The translations under genes were made by a program, and so were the position numbers. A stretch of DNA of 64,000 nt from Chersky-840 sp963794615 (lineage in GTDB: Bacteria > Actinomycetota > Acidimicrobiia > Acidimicrobiales > UBA8190). The stretch lies in contig CAWCEP010000010.1 of the NCBI GenBank assembly GCA_963794615.1, positions 62,001 to 126,000 on the forward strand, written 5' to 3'. This document shows, in pieces, positions 53,571-62,713 of this stretch (position 1 is the stretch's first letter; each line of letters begins with the position of its first letter). The notes beneath the pieces were generated by a model that ran no database searches, was not told the DNA's origin, and saw nothing but the letters and a program-made list of their open reading frames with translations.

Positions 53571-55916
53571 GTGGCATCTGTGGAAACTGCCTGCGAGAGG
53601 CGCCGAGACGCCCTGGCGTCCGGATCGAGTGAGCGCCCCCGTGCCCGCCACGATCGGAAGACCTCTCCGAACGCGCCGCGCCTGCGCCGTCGCGCCCGCG
53701 TGCTCCTCGGCGTGGGCGTCGTGGCCGGCGCCCTCCTCGGCACCGCATCCACGGGGGCGCAAGCGGCCGTGCCCCGCGTCTCGCTCACCCTCATGTGGAC
53801 GCAGACGCTCAACGACGCCGGCGGTCCCATCGCGCTGTCGTCACCCAACGTCGCCACCCTGGCGGGAGGTCCCGCCGTGGTCGTGGGTGACCGGGCCGGC
53901 GATGTGTACGCGTTCGGGCTCGCGTCGGGGACAGGCGTGCCGGGATGGCCCGTGAGCACCGGGGTCCCCATCGACTCCACCCCGTCGGTCGCCTCCGTCA
54001 GCGGGAACGGTCTCGACTCCGTGTTCGTGGGTGAAGGCAATGCCGCCACCCCCACCTCGGGCGGGTACCTCGGGATCACCCCCCAGGGCACCACGATGTG
54101 GTTCACGACCGTGCAGAACCCGGCCACCGACACCGCACCGGCGAAGGCCGTGCAGGCGTCGATGGCGGTCGGCAACCTCAACGGCGCCACCGACGTCGTG
54201 GCCGGGTCGCTCGGTGAGGTCGGCCAGGCCATGAGCGCGGGCAGCGGCGCGATGCTCCCGGGCTTCCCGTGGTTCCAGGCCGACAGCAACTTCACGACCC
54301 CGGCCCTCGGCGACGTGTACGGCAACGGCCGGACCGACATCGTCGAGGGTGGTGACTCCTCGGCCGGTTTCGCCTACGGCACGACGTACACGAACGGGGG
54401 GCACCTGCGCGTGCTCAGCCCCACCGGCAACGCCGGCACGGGGAACCCCGGGGGCGGCCTCGTCTGCCAGTACAACAGCGATCAGACGGTGCAGTCCTCA
54501 CCGGCCGTGGGCGTGCTCGGCGGGGCCGTGGGGATCGTCTTCGGGACTGGCGCCACCTACGGCGGCGCCAGCCAGACCAACGACCTCATCGAGACCGACG
54601 CCCACTGCAACCCCCGTTGGATCGACAAGCTCGACGGCACCACCACGAGCAGCCCCGCCCTGGCCGACGTCCTCGGCACCGGCCAGCTCCAGGTGCTCGA
54701 AGGCACCCGGGTCGGCTCGGGCGGTTCGATCTGGGCCCTGAACGCCAGCTCGGGCGCCACCATCTGGCACGCGGCCACGGCCGGACAGGTCATCGGCTCC
54801 GTGGTCACCGCCGATCTGACCGGGGGCGGGTACCAGGACGTCATCGTGCCCACGACGGCCGGCGAGCAGATCTTCGACGGCAAGTCGGGTGTGTTGGTGG
54901 CGACGCTCGGCCAGAGCGCGGGGCTGGCGTTCCAGAACTCCGCGCTCGTCACCGACGACCCCAACGGCTCCCTCGGGCTCACCATCGCCGGGTACAACTC
55001 CAGCAACCAGGGCGTCATCCAGCACTACGAGGTGGCCCGCAGCAGCGGCGTCACCGCCACCGAGACCGGGGCGTGGCCGATGTTCCACCACGACTCCCAG
55101 CTGACGGGGAACGCCGGCCTACCGTCGCCGGTCGTGCAGGTGCCCTGCAACGCGCCGTCGGGTGGCCCGGTGGGCTACGACATGACGGCGTCCGACGGCG
55201 GCGTGTTCAACTACGGGAACCTGCCGTTCTGCGGGTCGACCGGCAATCTCCTGCTGACCAGGCCGGTGGTCGGTATTGCCGTCACCCCTGACGGCGGGGG
55301 GTACTGGCTCGACGCCTCCGACGGCGGCGTGTTCGCCTTCGGCGACGCCGCCTTCCACGGCTCGGCCGGGAACATCGCCCTCACCAAGCCGGTGGTCGGG
55401 ATGGCGGTCACCCCCGACGGCGGCGGGTACTGGCTGGTGGCGTCGGACGGCGGGGTCTTCGCCTACGGCGACGCCGCCTTCCACGGCTCGGCGGGAAACC
55501 TTCACCTGACCAAGCCGGTGGTCGGGATGGCGGTCACCCCCGACGGCGGCGGGTACTGGCTGGTGGCGTCCGACGGCGGGGTCTTCGCCTACGGCGACGC
55601 CGCCTTCCACGGCTCGACGGGCAACATCCGTCTCACCAAGCCGATGGTGGGTATGGCGGTGGACGCTCGCACGGGCGGGTACTGGCTGGTGGCGTCCGAC
55701 GGCGGCGTGTTCGCCTACGACGCGCCCTTCTCCGGCTCGGCCGGGAACCTCCGTCTGGTCAAGCCGGTCGTCGGCATGATGGCGACCAAGAGCGGCACCG
55801 GCTACCGCCTTACCGCCGCCGACGGGGGCATCTTCTCGTACGGGACGGCCCCGTTCTACGGATCCACCGGTGGGATCGCGCTCGTCCAGCCCGTGGTGGG
55901 CCTGGCCGGGTTCTGA
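53571..55916 (+). CDS. Large secreted double-propeller protein (FG-GAP-like + six-repeat module), paralogue
   Basis: 781 residues from GTG 53571. Signal peptide after a basic region (RLRRRARVLLGVGVVAGALLG, cleavage near AQAA). The first propeller (about 70-510) has units such as SSPNVATLAGGPAVVVGDRAG, VYAFGLASG, TTSSPALADVLGTGQLQVLEG and VVTADLTGGGYQDVIVPTT, closing with WPMFHHDSQLTG. The C-terminal six repeats read GYWLVASDGGVFAYGDAAFHGSAGN-type with L..TKPVVGMAVTPD spacers. Repeats 2-4 are nearly identical, the outer ones more diverged. Same plan as the protein at 40353. No Cys or anchor signal at the end. Probably secreted and held by its repeats. Confidence 0.8.
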   Translation: MASVETACERRRDALASGSSERPRARHDRKTSPNAPRLRRRARVLLGVGVVAGALLGTASTGAQAAVPRVSLTLMWTQTLNDAGGPIALSSPNVATLAGGPAVVVGDRAGDVYAFGLASGTGVPGWPVSTGVPIDSTPSVASVSGNGLDSVFVGEGNAATPTSGGYLGITPQGTTMWFTTVQNPATDTAPAKAVQASMAVGNLNGATDVVAGSLGEVGQAMSAGSGAMLPGFPWFQADSNFTTPALGDVYGNGRTDIVEGGDSSAGFAYGTTYTNGGHLRVLSPTGNAGTGNPGGGLVCQYNSDQTVQSSPAVGVLGGAVGIVFGTGATYGGASQTNDLIETDAHCNPRWIDKLDGTTTSSPALADVLGTGQLQVLEGTRVGSGGSIWALNASSGATIWHAATAGQVIGSVVTADLTGGGYQDVIVPTTAGEQIFDGKSGVLVATLGQSAGLAFQNSALVTDDPNGSLGLTIAGYNSSNQGVIQHYEVARSSGVTATETGAWPMFHHDSQLTGNAGLPSPVVQVPCNAPSGGPVGYDMTASDGGVFNYGNLPFCGSTGNLLLTRPVVGIAVTPDGGGYWLDASDGGVFAFGDAAFHGSAGNIALTKPVVGMAVTPDGGGYWLVASDGGVFAYGDAAFHGSAGNLHLTKPVVGMAVTPDGGGYWLVASDGGVFAYGDAAFHGSTGNIRLTKPMVGMAVDARTGGYWLVASDGGVFAYDAPFSGSAGNLRLVKPVVGMMATKSGTGYRLTAADGGIFSYGTAPFYGSTGGIALVQPVVGLAGF

Positions 55917-55920
55917 TCCG

Positions 55921-57114
55921 TCAGGCGCAGGCCATCTCGGACCGCCGGCGCACGGTGGTGAGGAAGGTCGCATAGCGGCGGATGAGCTCGGGCCACTGGT
56001 AGTAGCGCTGCACGTAGGCGTGGCCCTGGGCGCCGAGGAACGCCCGCAGCCCGGCATCGGCGGTCAGGCGCTCGAGCACGGCCTCGAACTCACGGTACGA
56101 GCCGAACCACAGGCCTCCGCCCGACCGTTCGCAGTGCTCGCGGGTGGGATCGCAGGTGGCGTTCACCACCACGGGCACCGACTGCTCCCAGGCTTCGAGG
56201 ACGACGAGTGAGAACGACTCGAGGGCGGACGGGGATATCGAGACCATGGCGTCACGCACGATGTCGCACTTGTCGGCCTCGCTCACGGCGCCGGTGAGGA
56301 CGATGTCCTCGTCGTCGGGGATCGACGCCGCCCTCGGTCCGACCAGGGCCAGGGCCAGAGGGCCGGGGTGACGCTTCTTGAACGTCCGGAAGAAGGCGGC
56401 GAGCATCGACGACCCCTTGTGCTCGTCGACGCGGCCGACGCTCACGACGTAGGGGCGGTCCCCGAGGCCGAGGACCTCCCCGCCCGACCGCCCGCCCGCG
56501 GCGACGGGGGAGACGCCCAGGCCGAGCTCGATCTGGGGAACCTGGGCGACCCGATGGCGACGCTGGACGAGCCGGCGCTCGGCCGCGGTGTGGTAGCAGA
56601 TGGCATCGGCGTCGGCGAAGGTGGCGTCGAAGACCTTCAGGTAGAGCGCGGGCTCGTCGTGGGCGGCGGGATGCAGCACCCGCGGTGCGGTGGACGCCTC
56701 CATGCCCACGACGGTCGGGTAGTACAGATACGGGTAGAAGGCGATCACCTCGGCGTCGCTGTCGTGCACGGCGTCGACGAGGTCAGGGGTGACCGGACCG
56801 TTGAGCTCGAGCCAGCGACGGGACTCCTCGAGCGTCGCCTCCGACGGCGCCATGCGGAGTCGGCCGTCGAGCTCGTAGAACTCCGGCACACGGCCCGACG
56901 CCGACGAGAACCGGTGGACGGTGACCCCGTTGAGCACACTGTCGCCCGGGCTCAGGACGTCGTCCCACGTGATGTGGTCCAGGGCGCCGGTGGTGAACAC
57001 CTCCACCTGCCAGCCGCACTCGGTGACCAGGTGCTCGGCGAGCTGCCGGGCGGCGGACTCGGCCCCACCCATCACCTCGACGCCGTAGCGCGGCGTCACG
57101 AAGGCGACCTTCAT
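55921..57114 (-). CDS. Glycosyltransferase family 4
   Basis: 397 residues from ATG 57114. Opening MKVAFVTPRYGVEVMGGAES, then WQVEVFTTGALDHITWDDVL, VIAFYPYLYYPTVVG, HPAAHDEPALYLKVFDATFA, donor side YVVSVGRVDEHKGSSMLAAFF and VRDAMVSISPSALESFSLVVLEAWEQSVPVVVNATC. Paralogue of the enzyme at 45898. It ends four bases after the convergent propeller gene at 53571-55916, so the transcripts overlap or share a terminator. Upstream on the same strand is the methyltransferase-type gene at 57143. Confidence 0.9.
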   Translation of the reverse strand: MKVAFVTPRYGVEVMGGAESAARQLAEHLVTECGWQVEVFTTGALDHITWDDVLSPGDSVLNGVTVHRFSSASGRVPEFYELDGRLRMAPSEATLEESRRWLELNGPVTPDLVDAVHDSDAEVIAFYPYLYYPTVVGMEASTAPRVLHPAAHDEPALYLKVFDATFADADAICYHTAAERRLVQRRHRVAQVPQIELGLGVSPVAAGGRSGGEVLGLGDRPYVVSVGRVDEHKGSSMLAAFFRTFKKRHPGPLALALVGPRAASIPDDEDIVLTGAVSEADKCDIVRDAMVSISPSALESFSLVVLEAWEQSVPVVVNATCDPTREHCERSGGGLWFGSYREFEAVLERLTADAGLRAFLGAQGHAYVQRYYQWPELIRRYATFLTTVRRRSEMACA

Positions 57115-57142
57115 CGACCCGGGGCGGCCGGGGGCGGCGGGG

Positions 57143-58156
57143 TCAGGGCGTGCCACGGAGGCGGCCGGTGACGAGGTAGTCACGTCCGTCGGCGCCTTCG
57201 GTGACCGTGGCGTCGATGCCGAGGTCACCGAGGACCCGTAGCCATGTCCGAGCCCGGTAGGGCCGGGCCGCGGCCATATCGGCTTCGACGGGCGCGTCGT
57301 CGGCCGCCCAACTCGCGGGCGACAGCGAGTGCACGAACAACACGCCGTCGGGTGCCAGACAGCGCGCCGCACCCTGGAGGAGGCTCCGGCGTTCGACGAA
57401 CCCAGACCCCTCGACGACCCCCGACAGCACGACGCCGTGGAGCGCCCCCGACGCCACCGCACCGATGTGGGCACCGACGTCCTCGACCCGCAGGTCCAGC
57501 GGGTCGAGCCCCGCGTCGGGCACCTGCGGTCGGGGGTCGACGCCGTAGGCATCGACGCCGCGCCCCACCAGCGCGCCGACGAGCCATCCGTCGCCGCACG
57601 CGGCGTGCAGGGCGCGCCCGCCGACCGAGGCCAAGGTGGTGGTCACCGTCTCCACCCACCACGCGGCGGGGTTGTGGGCCCAGGCGACGTCGACCACGGC
57701 CGCGGGCGGCACCGCCAACGCGTCGACCTTGCGACGGATGTCGGTGACCTGGGCGTCGAGCACGTGCAGGGCGCGACTGACGGCGGTGGCGAACTCGCTG
57801 ACCTGGTGGGTCACGTACCGGAGGTACCACAGGCTGAGCGATCGCAGACCGCGTTTGACCGTCGTCCCGCCCGGACGGCGGGACTCGACGGGCACGACAG
57901 GGTCGATGAATACCGAGGCGTCGACGAGCCGGAGCATGTCGCGCAGCGCCGCCCCGCGCCCGCCCAGCGGGGAGTGCGCCAGGAACAACTGATCGAGCTC
58001 GCGCTCGACGTCGGGCGGCAGGTCACCCGAGGCGCGGCGTCTCCGTACCTCGTCGTCGATGTCGCGGCGGACCTCGTCGAGGTACCTCCGGGCCGCGTCG
58101 TGGTCGTCGGGCTCGGACCCGTGCATCGGCGACGGCCCCGGATCGTCAGTCAACAA
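57143..58156 (-). CDS. Class I methyltransferase-like protein with helical N-terminus
   Basis: 337 residues from TTG 58156, chosen because AGGAGG lies seven bases upstream. ATG 58126 is the alternative. Residues 1-175 are helical (RRYLDEVRRDIDDEVRRR, RALHVLDAQVTDIRRKVDAL). Then a Rossmann-like methyltransferase domain follows with GRALHAACGDGWLVGALVGRGVDAYGVDPR (an altered SAM motif I with its acidic partner), DPLDLRVEDVGAH and GALHGVVLSGVVEG, closing LAPDGVLFVHS. Layout and neighbours match the gene at 47103. The substrate may be a sugar in the exported glycan. This is inference. Confidence 0.7.
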   Translation of the reverse strand: MLTDDPGPSPMHGSEPDDHDAARRYLDEVRRDIDDEVRRRRASGDLPPDVERELDQLFLAHSPLGGRGAALRDMLRLVDASVFIDPVVPVESRRPGGTTVKRGLRSLSLWYLRYVTHQVSEFATAVSRALHVLDAQVTDIRRKVDALAVPPAAVVDVAWAHNPAAWWVETVTTTLASVGGRALHAACGDGWLVGALVGRGVDAYGVDPRPQVPDAGLDPLDLRVEDVGAHIGAVASGALHGVVLSGVVEGSGFVERRSLLQGAARCLAPDGVLFVHSLSPASWAADDAPVEADMAAARPYRARTWLRVLGDLGIDATVTEGADGRDYLVTGRLRGTP

Positions 58157-58241
58157 TGGTCCTCCTCGCGGACCGGAAGCCTAGGTCTGTGGGCCGCCGG
58201 CCCCGGAGGTGGGCTCGTCGGTGCGACCGGACCACGGGCAC

Positions 58242-59177
58242 TCATCGGGCGGGTTTGCGACACAGATAGCTGAGGAGATAGCAGTCCTCGATCTCGGCGA
58301 ACAGCCCCCGTCGGGTGGCCACCTCCCGGATCGAGAACGTTCCTTCGGCCACCGAGCGCGCCGCCAGGTTGAGGCCTTTCGCCTCGAGGATCTCGAAGCC
58401 CGCCCCGTGCAGCTTCCCGGTCATCTCGCCGTGGGTGTACTCGTGGTCGTGGTCGGGGTCGATGTAGCCCGGTTGCTGGATGCGGCACACCCGGGCGTTG
58501 GGTGTGTCGAGGGCGAGATAGCCGCCCGGACGCAGGATCCGGGCCGCGCCGGCCAGGACGCGCTCGGCCTCCTCCACCGGCACGTGCTCGATGCTCTGTC
58601 CCGAGTAGACGAGGTCGAACGACCCGTCCGGGTACGAGTTGAGGTCCGACATGGAGTGATACCGGTACTGCACGGGCCCGAGCTCGGTGTGGGTGACGTC
58701 GCGCGCCACCGTCTCTTTGTAGAGGTCGTTGCGGTCGTCGGGGGGAAGGTCGACGACGACGAGCTCGTCGAAGGCGTAGGGATAGCCCATGAGGACCATC
58801 GCACCCTTGTCCGAGCCGAGGGCGGTACCCCCGAGGTCGAGGATGCGACGCGCCTTGGGGAGGGACCGGACGAAGAGGCTGCGGCTGAAGTGCAGCGCCG
58901 GGGCGAGCTCGGTGAAGGGGGCCACGGTCCACCACTCGCTCGACGCGTAGATCCATTCGGCGAGCTGCGAGGGCGACATGGAGCCGTCCCGCAGTCCCGG
59001 GAGGTACGAGGCCGTCCCCGCCCGGTCGGGCTGCCGGCCCAGCAGGACCTCGTAGAGGACGCGCAGCTGCAGCTCGGGGGCGAGTGCGCTCAGCCCCCTG
59101 TCGGTACCGAGCGCCTTCGCCTGCACCCGTCGGGCCAGGGCTTTCGCCGCGGATCGGGGGGAGCGCGGCCGCTCCAT
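58242..59177 (-). CDS. DUF4214 + class I SAM-dependent methyltransferase
   Basis: 311 residues from ATG 59177. After a basic start, residues about 30-80 form a DUF4214-like helical unit (LYEVLLGRQPDRAGTASYLPG). The methyltransferase follows: ARRILDLGGTALGSDKGAM (motif I), ELVVVDLPPDDRND (motif II), FDLVYSGQSIEHVPVEEAERVL (motif IV and the 'EHv' helix) and LRPGGYLALDTPN (motif V/VI). DUF4214 is often found in surface-glycan or S-layer-linked proteins. Probably O-methylates a sugar. Gap of 85 bases to the next methyltransferase gene on the same strand. Confidence 0.83.
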   Translation of the reverse strand: MERPRSPRSAAKALARRVQAKALGTDRGLSALAPELQLRVLYEVLLGRQPDRAGTASYLPGLRDGSMSPSQLAEWIYASSEWWTVAPFTELAPALHFSRSLFVRSLPKARRILDLGGTALGSDKGAMVLMGYPYAFDELVVVDLPPDDRNDLYKETVARDVTHTELGPVQYRYHSMSDLNSYPDGSFDLVYSGQSIEHVPVEEAERVLAGAARILRPGGYLALDTPNARVCRIQQPGYIDPDHDHEYTHGEMTGKLHGAGFEILEAKGLNLAARSVAEGTFSIREVATRRGLFAEIEDCYLLSYLCRKPAR

Positions 59178-59226
59178 CAGGCGTCGTCGACCATGGTTGC
59201 GCCACCGTAGCCGCCGTCGTTGGGAC

Positions 59227-60138
59227 TCAGGTGGTGCTGGGACCCCGAATGGCGCCGAGGCCGCGCACGACTGAGACCCCCGCCACGGCGGTGACGACGA
59301 CCACCACGACGACGGATCCGGCCGAGAAGACGAGGTCGCGTGGCCCCACGCCCCCCACATCGCGGGCGTGCAGCAGGGTCGCCATGCACACGACGCTCGC
59401 CGCCGCCTGGGCGGCGATCCCGACGGTGGCGAGGCCGGCCACGAAGGTCGACACTCCGAGGCGGGGGATCTCGACGTCGGCCCGGCGCAGGGCGACCGCG
59501 GCGGTCGCAGCGCAACCGGCCACGCACACGACGGTGACGGCCCCCCAGGCGAGGAACACGATCAGGGTGAACGCCCCCCGGGGCCAGCTCAACGCGATGC
59601 TCCGGTGACGCACGATGTGCTGGGCGAACAGCGCCACGAGGCCCGTGATGCCCAACCAGACCCCGACGATGAGTGCGGGCGCCAGCGCCGGCCACGCCAC
59701 GTCGCGCCGTCGGGCGCGGAGGGCGGGGACGATCACCGTCAGCCAGAAGGCGAAGCCAGCCAGGAGCACGGCCGCGGCGGTGGCCTCGACGACGACGGTG
59801 CCGACGTCGTAGGCGGTCAGGGCCGCGCCGTGCAACCCCGGCAGGGGAGGATCGTCGACCGCCTTGGAGAATGCGCCCGCGGCGAGCAGGCTCGCGCACC
59901 ACGCGGCGAGCACCGTGGTCGTGGTCGTCTGCAACCGCGACCGTCGCTGCTCGAGCGCGGTGCCACCGAAGACCGGTGCCACCCAGGCCCGGGCCACACC
60001 GAGGGCGAGGTCGACGCTGTCGCGCCACCGGGAGTCGTTGTCCTCCACGAGTGACGCCAGCTCGGCGCCGTAGCGGTGGCGGAAGGTGGGGGGGTACGAC
60101 GCCACCAGCACACGCTGGAGGCGCTCCCGGGCGTTCAC
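59227..60138 (-). CDS. Multi-pass membrane protein partnered with a PadR regulator
   Basis: 303 residues from GTG 60138, which overlaps the padR stop (GTGA). N-terminal soluble part RERLQRVLVASYPPTFRHRYGAEL, the usual opening of membrane proteins that follow padR genes, then about six helices (VLAAWCASLLAAGAF, VVVEATAAAVLLAGFAFWLTVIV, ALAPALIVGVWLGITGLVALF, LIVFLAWGAVTVVCVAGCAA, VSTFVAGLATVGIAAQAAASVV, VFSAGSVVVVVVVTAVAGVS). No catalytic motif. This gene pair is widespread in actinobacteria, where the membrane protein is thought to sense envelope state, but its activity is unknown. Confidence 0.78.
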   Translation of the reverse strand: MNARERLQRVLVASYPPTFRHRYGAELASLVEDNDSRWRDSVDLALGVARAWVAPVFGGTALEQRRSRLQTTTTTVLAAWCASLLAAGAFSKAVDDPPLPGLHGAALTAYDVGTVVVEATAAAVLLAGFAFWLTVIVPALRARRRDVAWPALAPALIVGVWLGITGLVALFAQHIVRHRSIALSWPRGAFTLIVFLAWGAVTVVCVAGCAATAAVALRRADVEIPRLGVSTFVAGLATVGIAAQAAASVVCMATLLHARDVGGVGPRDLVFSAGSVVVVVVVTAVAGVSVVRGLGAIRGPSTT

Positions 60139-60476
60139 GACGCGCCCCGCAGGACGGGGGAGAGTCGCGTCAGGCGTCGCCGCCCGAGGCCGGCGAACCG
60201 TTGCATGCCGGCGAGCTGCTGCCCGAGGACCTCGACGCCCCGCATCGTCAACTTGTAGGGCCGCCGGCGTGAGTCCCCGCCGTCGACGGCTTCGATGAGG
60301 CCACGGGACTCGAGCCGGGCGATCGCCCCGTACAGGGTCCCCGGCCCCAGACGGACCCCTGTCGTCTCGGCCACGTCCTGGACCATGGCGTAGCCGTGCT
60401 TGGGCCCCTCGGCCAGGCTCCCCATGACGAGGAGCCCGGGGTCGGTCCATTTCGGGTCGTCGGCCACCCTGGGCAC
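60135..60476 (-). CDS. PadR-family transcriptional regulator
   Basis: 113 residues from GTG 60476, which has a strong GGAAGGAG ribosome site. Winged helix: LLVMGSLAEGPKHGYAMVQDV, GVRLGPGTLYGAIARLESRGLIEAV, DSRRRPYKLTMRGVEVLGQQLAGM, all diagnostic of the short PadR-s2 group. Usually a repressor of its own operon and of a divergent gene. A 15-base palindrome lies 32 bases upstream of its start, between it and the divergent SpoIID-domain gene, so both may be controlled. Confidence 0.92.
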   Translation of the reverse strand: MPRVADDPKWTDPGLLVMGSLAEGPKHGYAMVQDVAETTGVRLGPGTLYGAIARLESRGLIEAVDGGDSRRRPYKLTMRGVEVLGQQLAGMQRFAGLGRRRLTRLSPVLRGAS

Positions 60477-60507
60477 GGATCTCCTTCCGAAAGGGTCGTC
60501 GTGCGTC

Positions 60508-60522
60508 GTACGTACTACGTAC
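60508..60522. promoter_or_regulatory. Candidate PadR operator (15-bp palindrome)
   Basis: GTACGTA-C-TACGTAC is a perfect palindrome around one central base. It lies in the 109-base region between divergent padR (start 60476) and the SpoIID-domain gene (start 60586). AT content is locally high (ACAACGATATACA follows), fitting a promoter. PadR sites are typically short palindromes in this place. Confidence 0.6.
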
Positions 60523-60585
60523 AACGATATACAGGTCGGGACCCGTGCGCCACCCCCGGCGACGTTCTCCTCGGAGGGTGCCGTC

Positions 60586-62682
60586 GTGGCTACCATCGCC
60601 GCTATCCGCATCGCATCGCCCCGACGGCGCCGCGTCCTCGCCCGCCTCGTCCCCCTGGCCTCGGTCCTCACGGGGTTCTCGGGTCTGGCCGCCCTGGCGC
60701 CGGCCGCTCCGGCCGCCGCCTATCCGGGGCCGAACGTGGTGCTCACCGGCCACGGCTTCGGCGGGGGAGCCGGCATGGGCCAGTGGGGGGCACTGGGCTA
60801 CGCGCTCGGTGGTTCGACGTACCCGCAGATCCTGTCGACGTACTACGGGTCACTCAGTGCCGGCGGCACCACGACCGAGGGCGCGTTGCCCAACGGTTGG
60901 AACGACACGAGCACACCGGTGACGGTGGCGATCACCTCCAACGCCGGCAACGACGTCATCGTCACCTCCAACTCGGCGTTCTCCGTCGACGGCGCGCCGT
61001 TGGCGGCGGGGTGGGGTGCCCGCTTCCAGTCGATCGGCCCGGGGAGTTGGGATGTGTACACCAGCTCGGGGGGGTGCGGCGGCAACGGCAACTGGGGTTC
61101 GCCCGTGGCCACCGGCGTCGCCACCCCCACGGCGACACCGGGCGGTGAGCCCTTCCCCTCCGACGGGAACCTGGCCAACGAGGCGCTGCAGCTGTGTGAG
61201 CTGCCCTCCAACATCACCGTGCGCGGGACGTTGGAGGGAACGGTCAACTCGACCGACCAGCCCCGGACCGTCAACGTGGTCCCCCTCGGGCAGTACGTGG
61301 CCGACGTGACGCCGTCGGAGTCCCCGGCGTCGTGGGGCGCGCTGGGCGCAGGGGCGGGACTCCAGGAGCTCGAAGCCCAGGCCGTGGCGGTGCGCTCCTA
61401 CGTAATGAGCACCTACGGCTCGCTCCAGGGCTACTTCGGCTACGCGGACATCTGCGACTCCACCGCCTGCCAGGACTATCCCGGCATCGCCAACGAGAAC
61501 GCCGTCACCGACGGGGCGGTGACCACCACGGCCAACACGGCCGTGCTCATGCCCGGGGGCGCGACGGTGGCGCGCACCCAGTACTCGTCGTCGACGGGCG
61601 GCTATAGCGCGGGCGGCACCTTCGCGGCGGTGCCCGACCTCGGGGACTCGGTGTGCGTCCCCGGCGCCTGCAACGCGCACCACACGTGGCAGGCGCAGGT
61701 GCCGGTGACGGGCATCGACGGCGTCTACCCGCAGATCGGCACGCTCCAGTCGATCGGGGTGTCGGAGCGCAACAACCTCGGTGACCTCGGCGGTCGCGTC
61801 CTGCAGATGACCCTGCAGGGGAACGCCGGCAGCGTGACCATCAGCGGCGACACGTTCGCCTCTCAATTCGCCGGCTACGGGCTCCAGTCGAACTGGTTCG
61901 CGGTGACGAGCCAGGCGAGCGGCGGCGTCGGCGGCTACTGGCAGGTGGCGACCGACGGCGGCATCTTCTCGTTCGGGAACGCCGGCTTCCACGGCTCGGC
62001 CGGCAACATCAAGCTCGTCAAGCCGGTGGTGGGCATGGCGTCCACCCCCGACGGCGGCGGCTACTGGCTGGTGGCGACCGACGGCGGCGTGTTCTCCTAC
62101 GGCGACGCCGGCTTCCACGGCTCGGCCGGCAACATCAAGCTCGTCAAGCCGGTGGTGGGCATGGCGTCCACCCCCGACGGTGGCGGCTACTGGCTGGTGG
62201 CGAGCGACGGGGGCGTGTTCTCCTACGGCGACGCCGGCTTCCACGGCTCGGCCGGCAACATCAAGCTCGTCAAGCCGGTGGTGGGCATGGCGGCCACCCC
62301 CGACGGCGGCGGCTACTGGCTGGTGGCGAGCGACGGGGGCGTGTTCTCCTACGGCGACGCCGCCTTCCACGGGTCGACAGGTGCGCTGCGTCTGGCCCAG
62401 CCCGTCACGGCCATGGCGTCCACTCCCGACGGCGGCGGCTACTGGCTGGTGGCGAGCGACGGGGGCGTGTTCTGCTTCGGCGACGCACCGTTCGAGGGGT
62501 CGTTGCCGGGCGCGGGCGTGGGCGCGACGGGAGTGGCGATCCTCCCCACCCGCACCGGTGCCGGCTACGTGGTCATGACCGCCGATGGCCGGGCCGTCGC
62601 CTTCGGCGACGCGCCCAGTTCGGCGACGTGGCCGACGTGGTGGTGGGCTATACCGGGCACGTGGTGGGGGGAGCTGCGGTAG
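60586..62682 (+). CDS. Secreted SpoIID-domain protein with six-repeat propeller module
   Basis: 698 residues from GTG 60586 (GGAGGG ribosome site). The frame is open upstream to 60400 but overlaps padR. Signal peptide: RRRRVLARLVPLASVLTGFSG, cleavage near PAAAYP. SpoIID/LytB-type domain at about 30-440: GHGFGGGAGMGQWGALGYA, VPLGQYVADVTPSESPASWG, LEAQAVAVRSYVMS, AVTDGAVTTTANTAV, YSSSTGGYSAGG. SpoIID proteins cut or help cut peptidoglycan glycan strands (lytic transglycosylase). The C-terminal 250 residues are six repeats (GYWLVASDGGVFSYGDAGFHGS type), the last degenerate (GYVVMTADGRAVAFGDA). This ties the repeat module to the cell wall. Confidence 0.85.
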   Translation: MATIAAIRIASPRRRRVLARLVPLASVLTGFSGLAALAPAAPAAAYPGPNVVLTGHGFGGGAGMGQWGALGYALGGSTYPQILSTYYGSLSAGGTTTEGALPNGWNDTSTPVTVAITSNAGNDVIVTSNSAFSVDGAPLAAGWGARFQSIGPGSWDVYTSSGGCGGNGNWGSPVATGVATPTATPGGEPFPSDGNLANEALQLCELPSNITVRGTLEGTVNSTDQPRTVNVVPLGQYVADVTPSESPASWGALGAGAGLQELEAQAVAVRSYVMSTYGSLQGYFGYADICDSTACQDYPGIANENAVTDGAVTTTANTAVLMPGGATVARTQYSSSTGGYSAGGTFAAVPDLGDSVCVPGACNAHHTWQAQVPVTGIDGVYPQIGTLQSIGVSERNNLGDLGGRVLQMTLQGNAGSVTISGDTFASQFAGYGLQSNWFAVTSQASGGVGGYWQVATDGGIFSFGNAGFHGSAGNIKLVKPVVGMASTPDGGGYWLVATDGGVFSYGDAGFHGSAGNIKLVKPVVGMASTPDGGGYWLVASDGGVFSYGDAGFHGSAGNIKLVKPVVGMAATPDGGGYWLVASDGGVFSYGDAAFHGSTGALRLAQPVTAMASTPDGGGYWLVASDGGVFCFGDAPFEGSLPGAGVGATGVAILPTRTGAGYVVMTADGRAVAFGDAPSSATWPTWWWAIPGTWWGELR

Positions 62683-62713
62683 CGGGATAGTGGAACCGGG
62701 ACAGGAGTCGACC

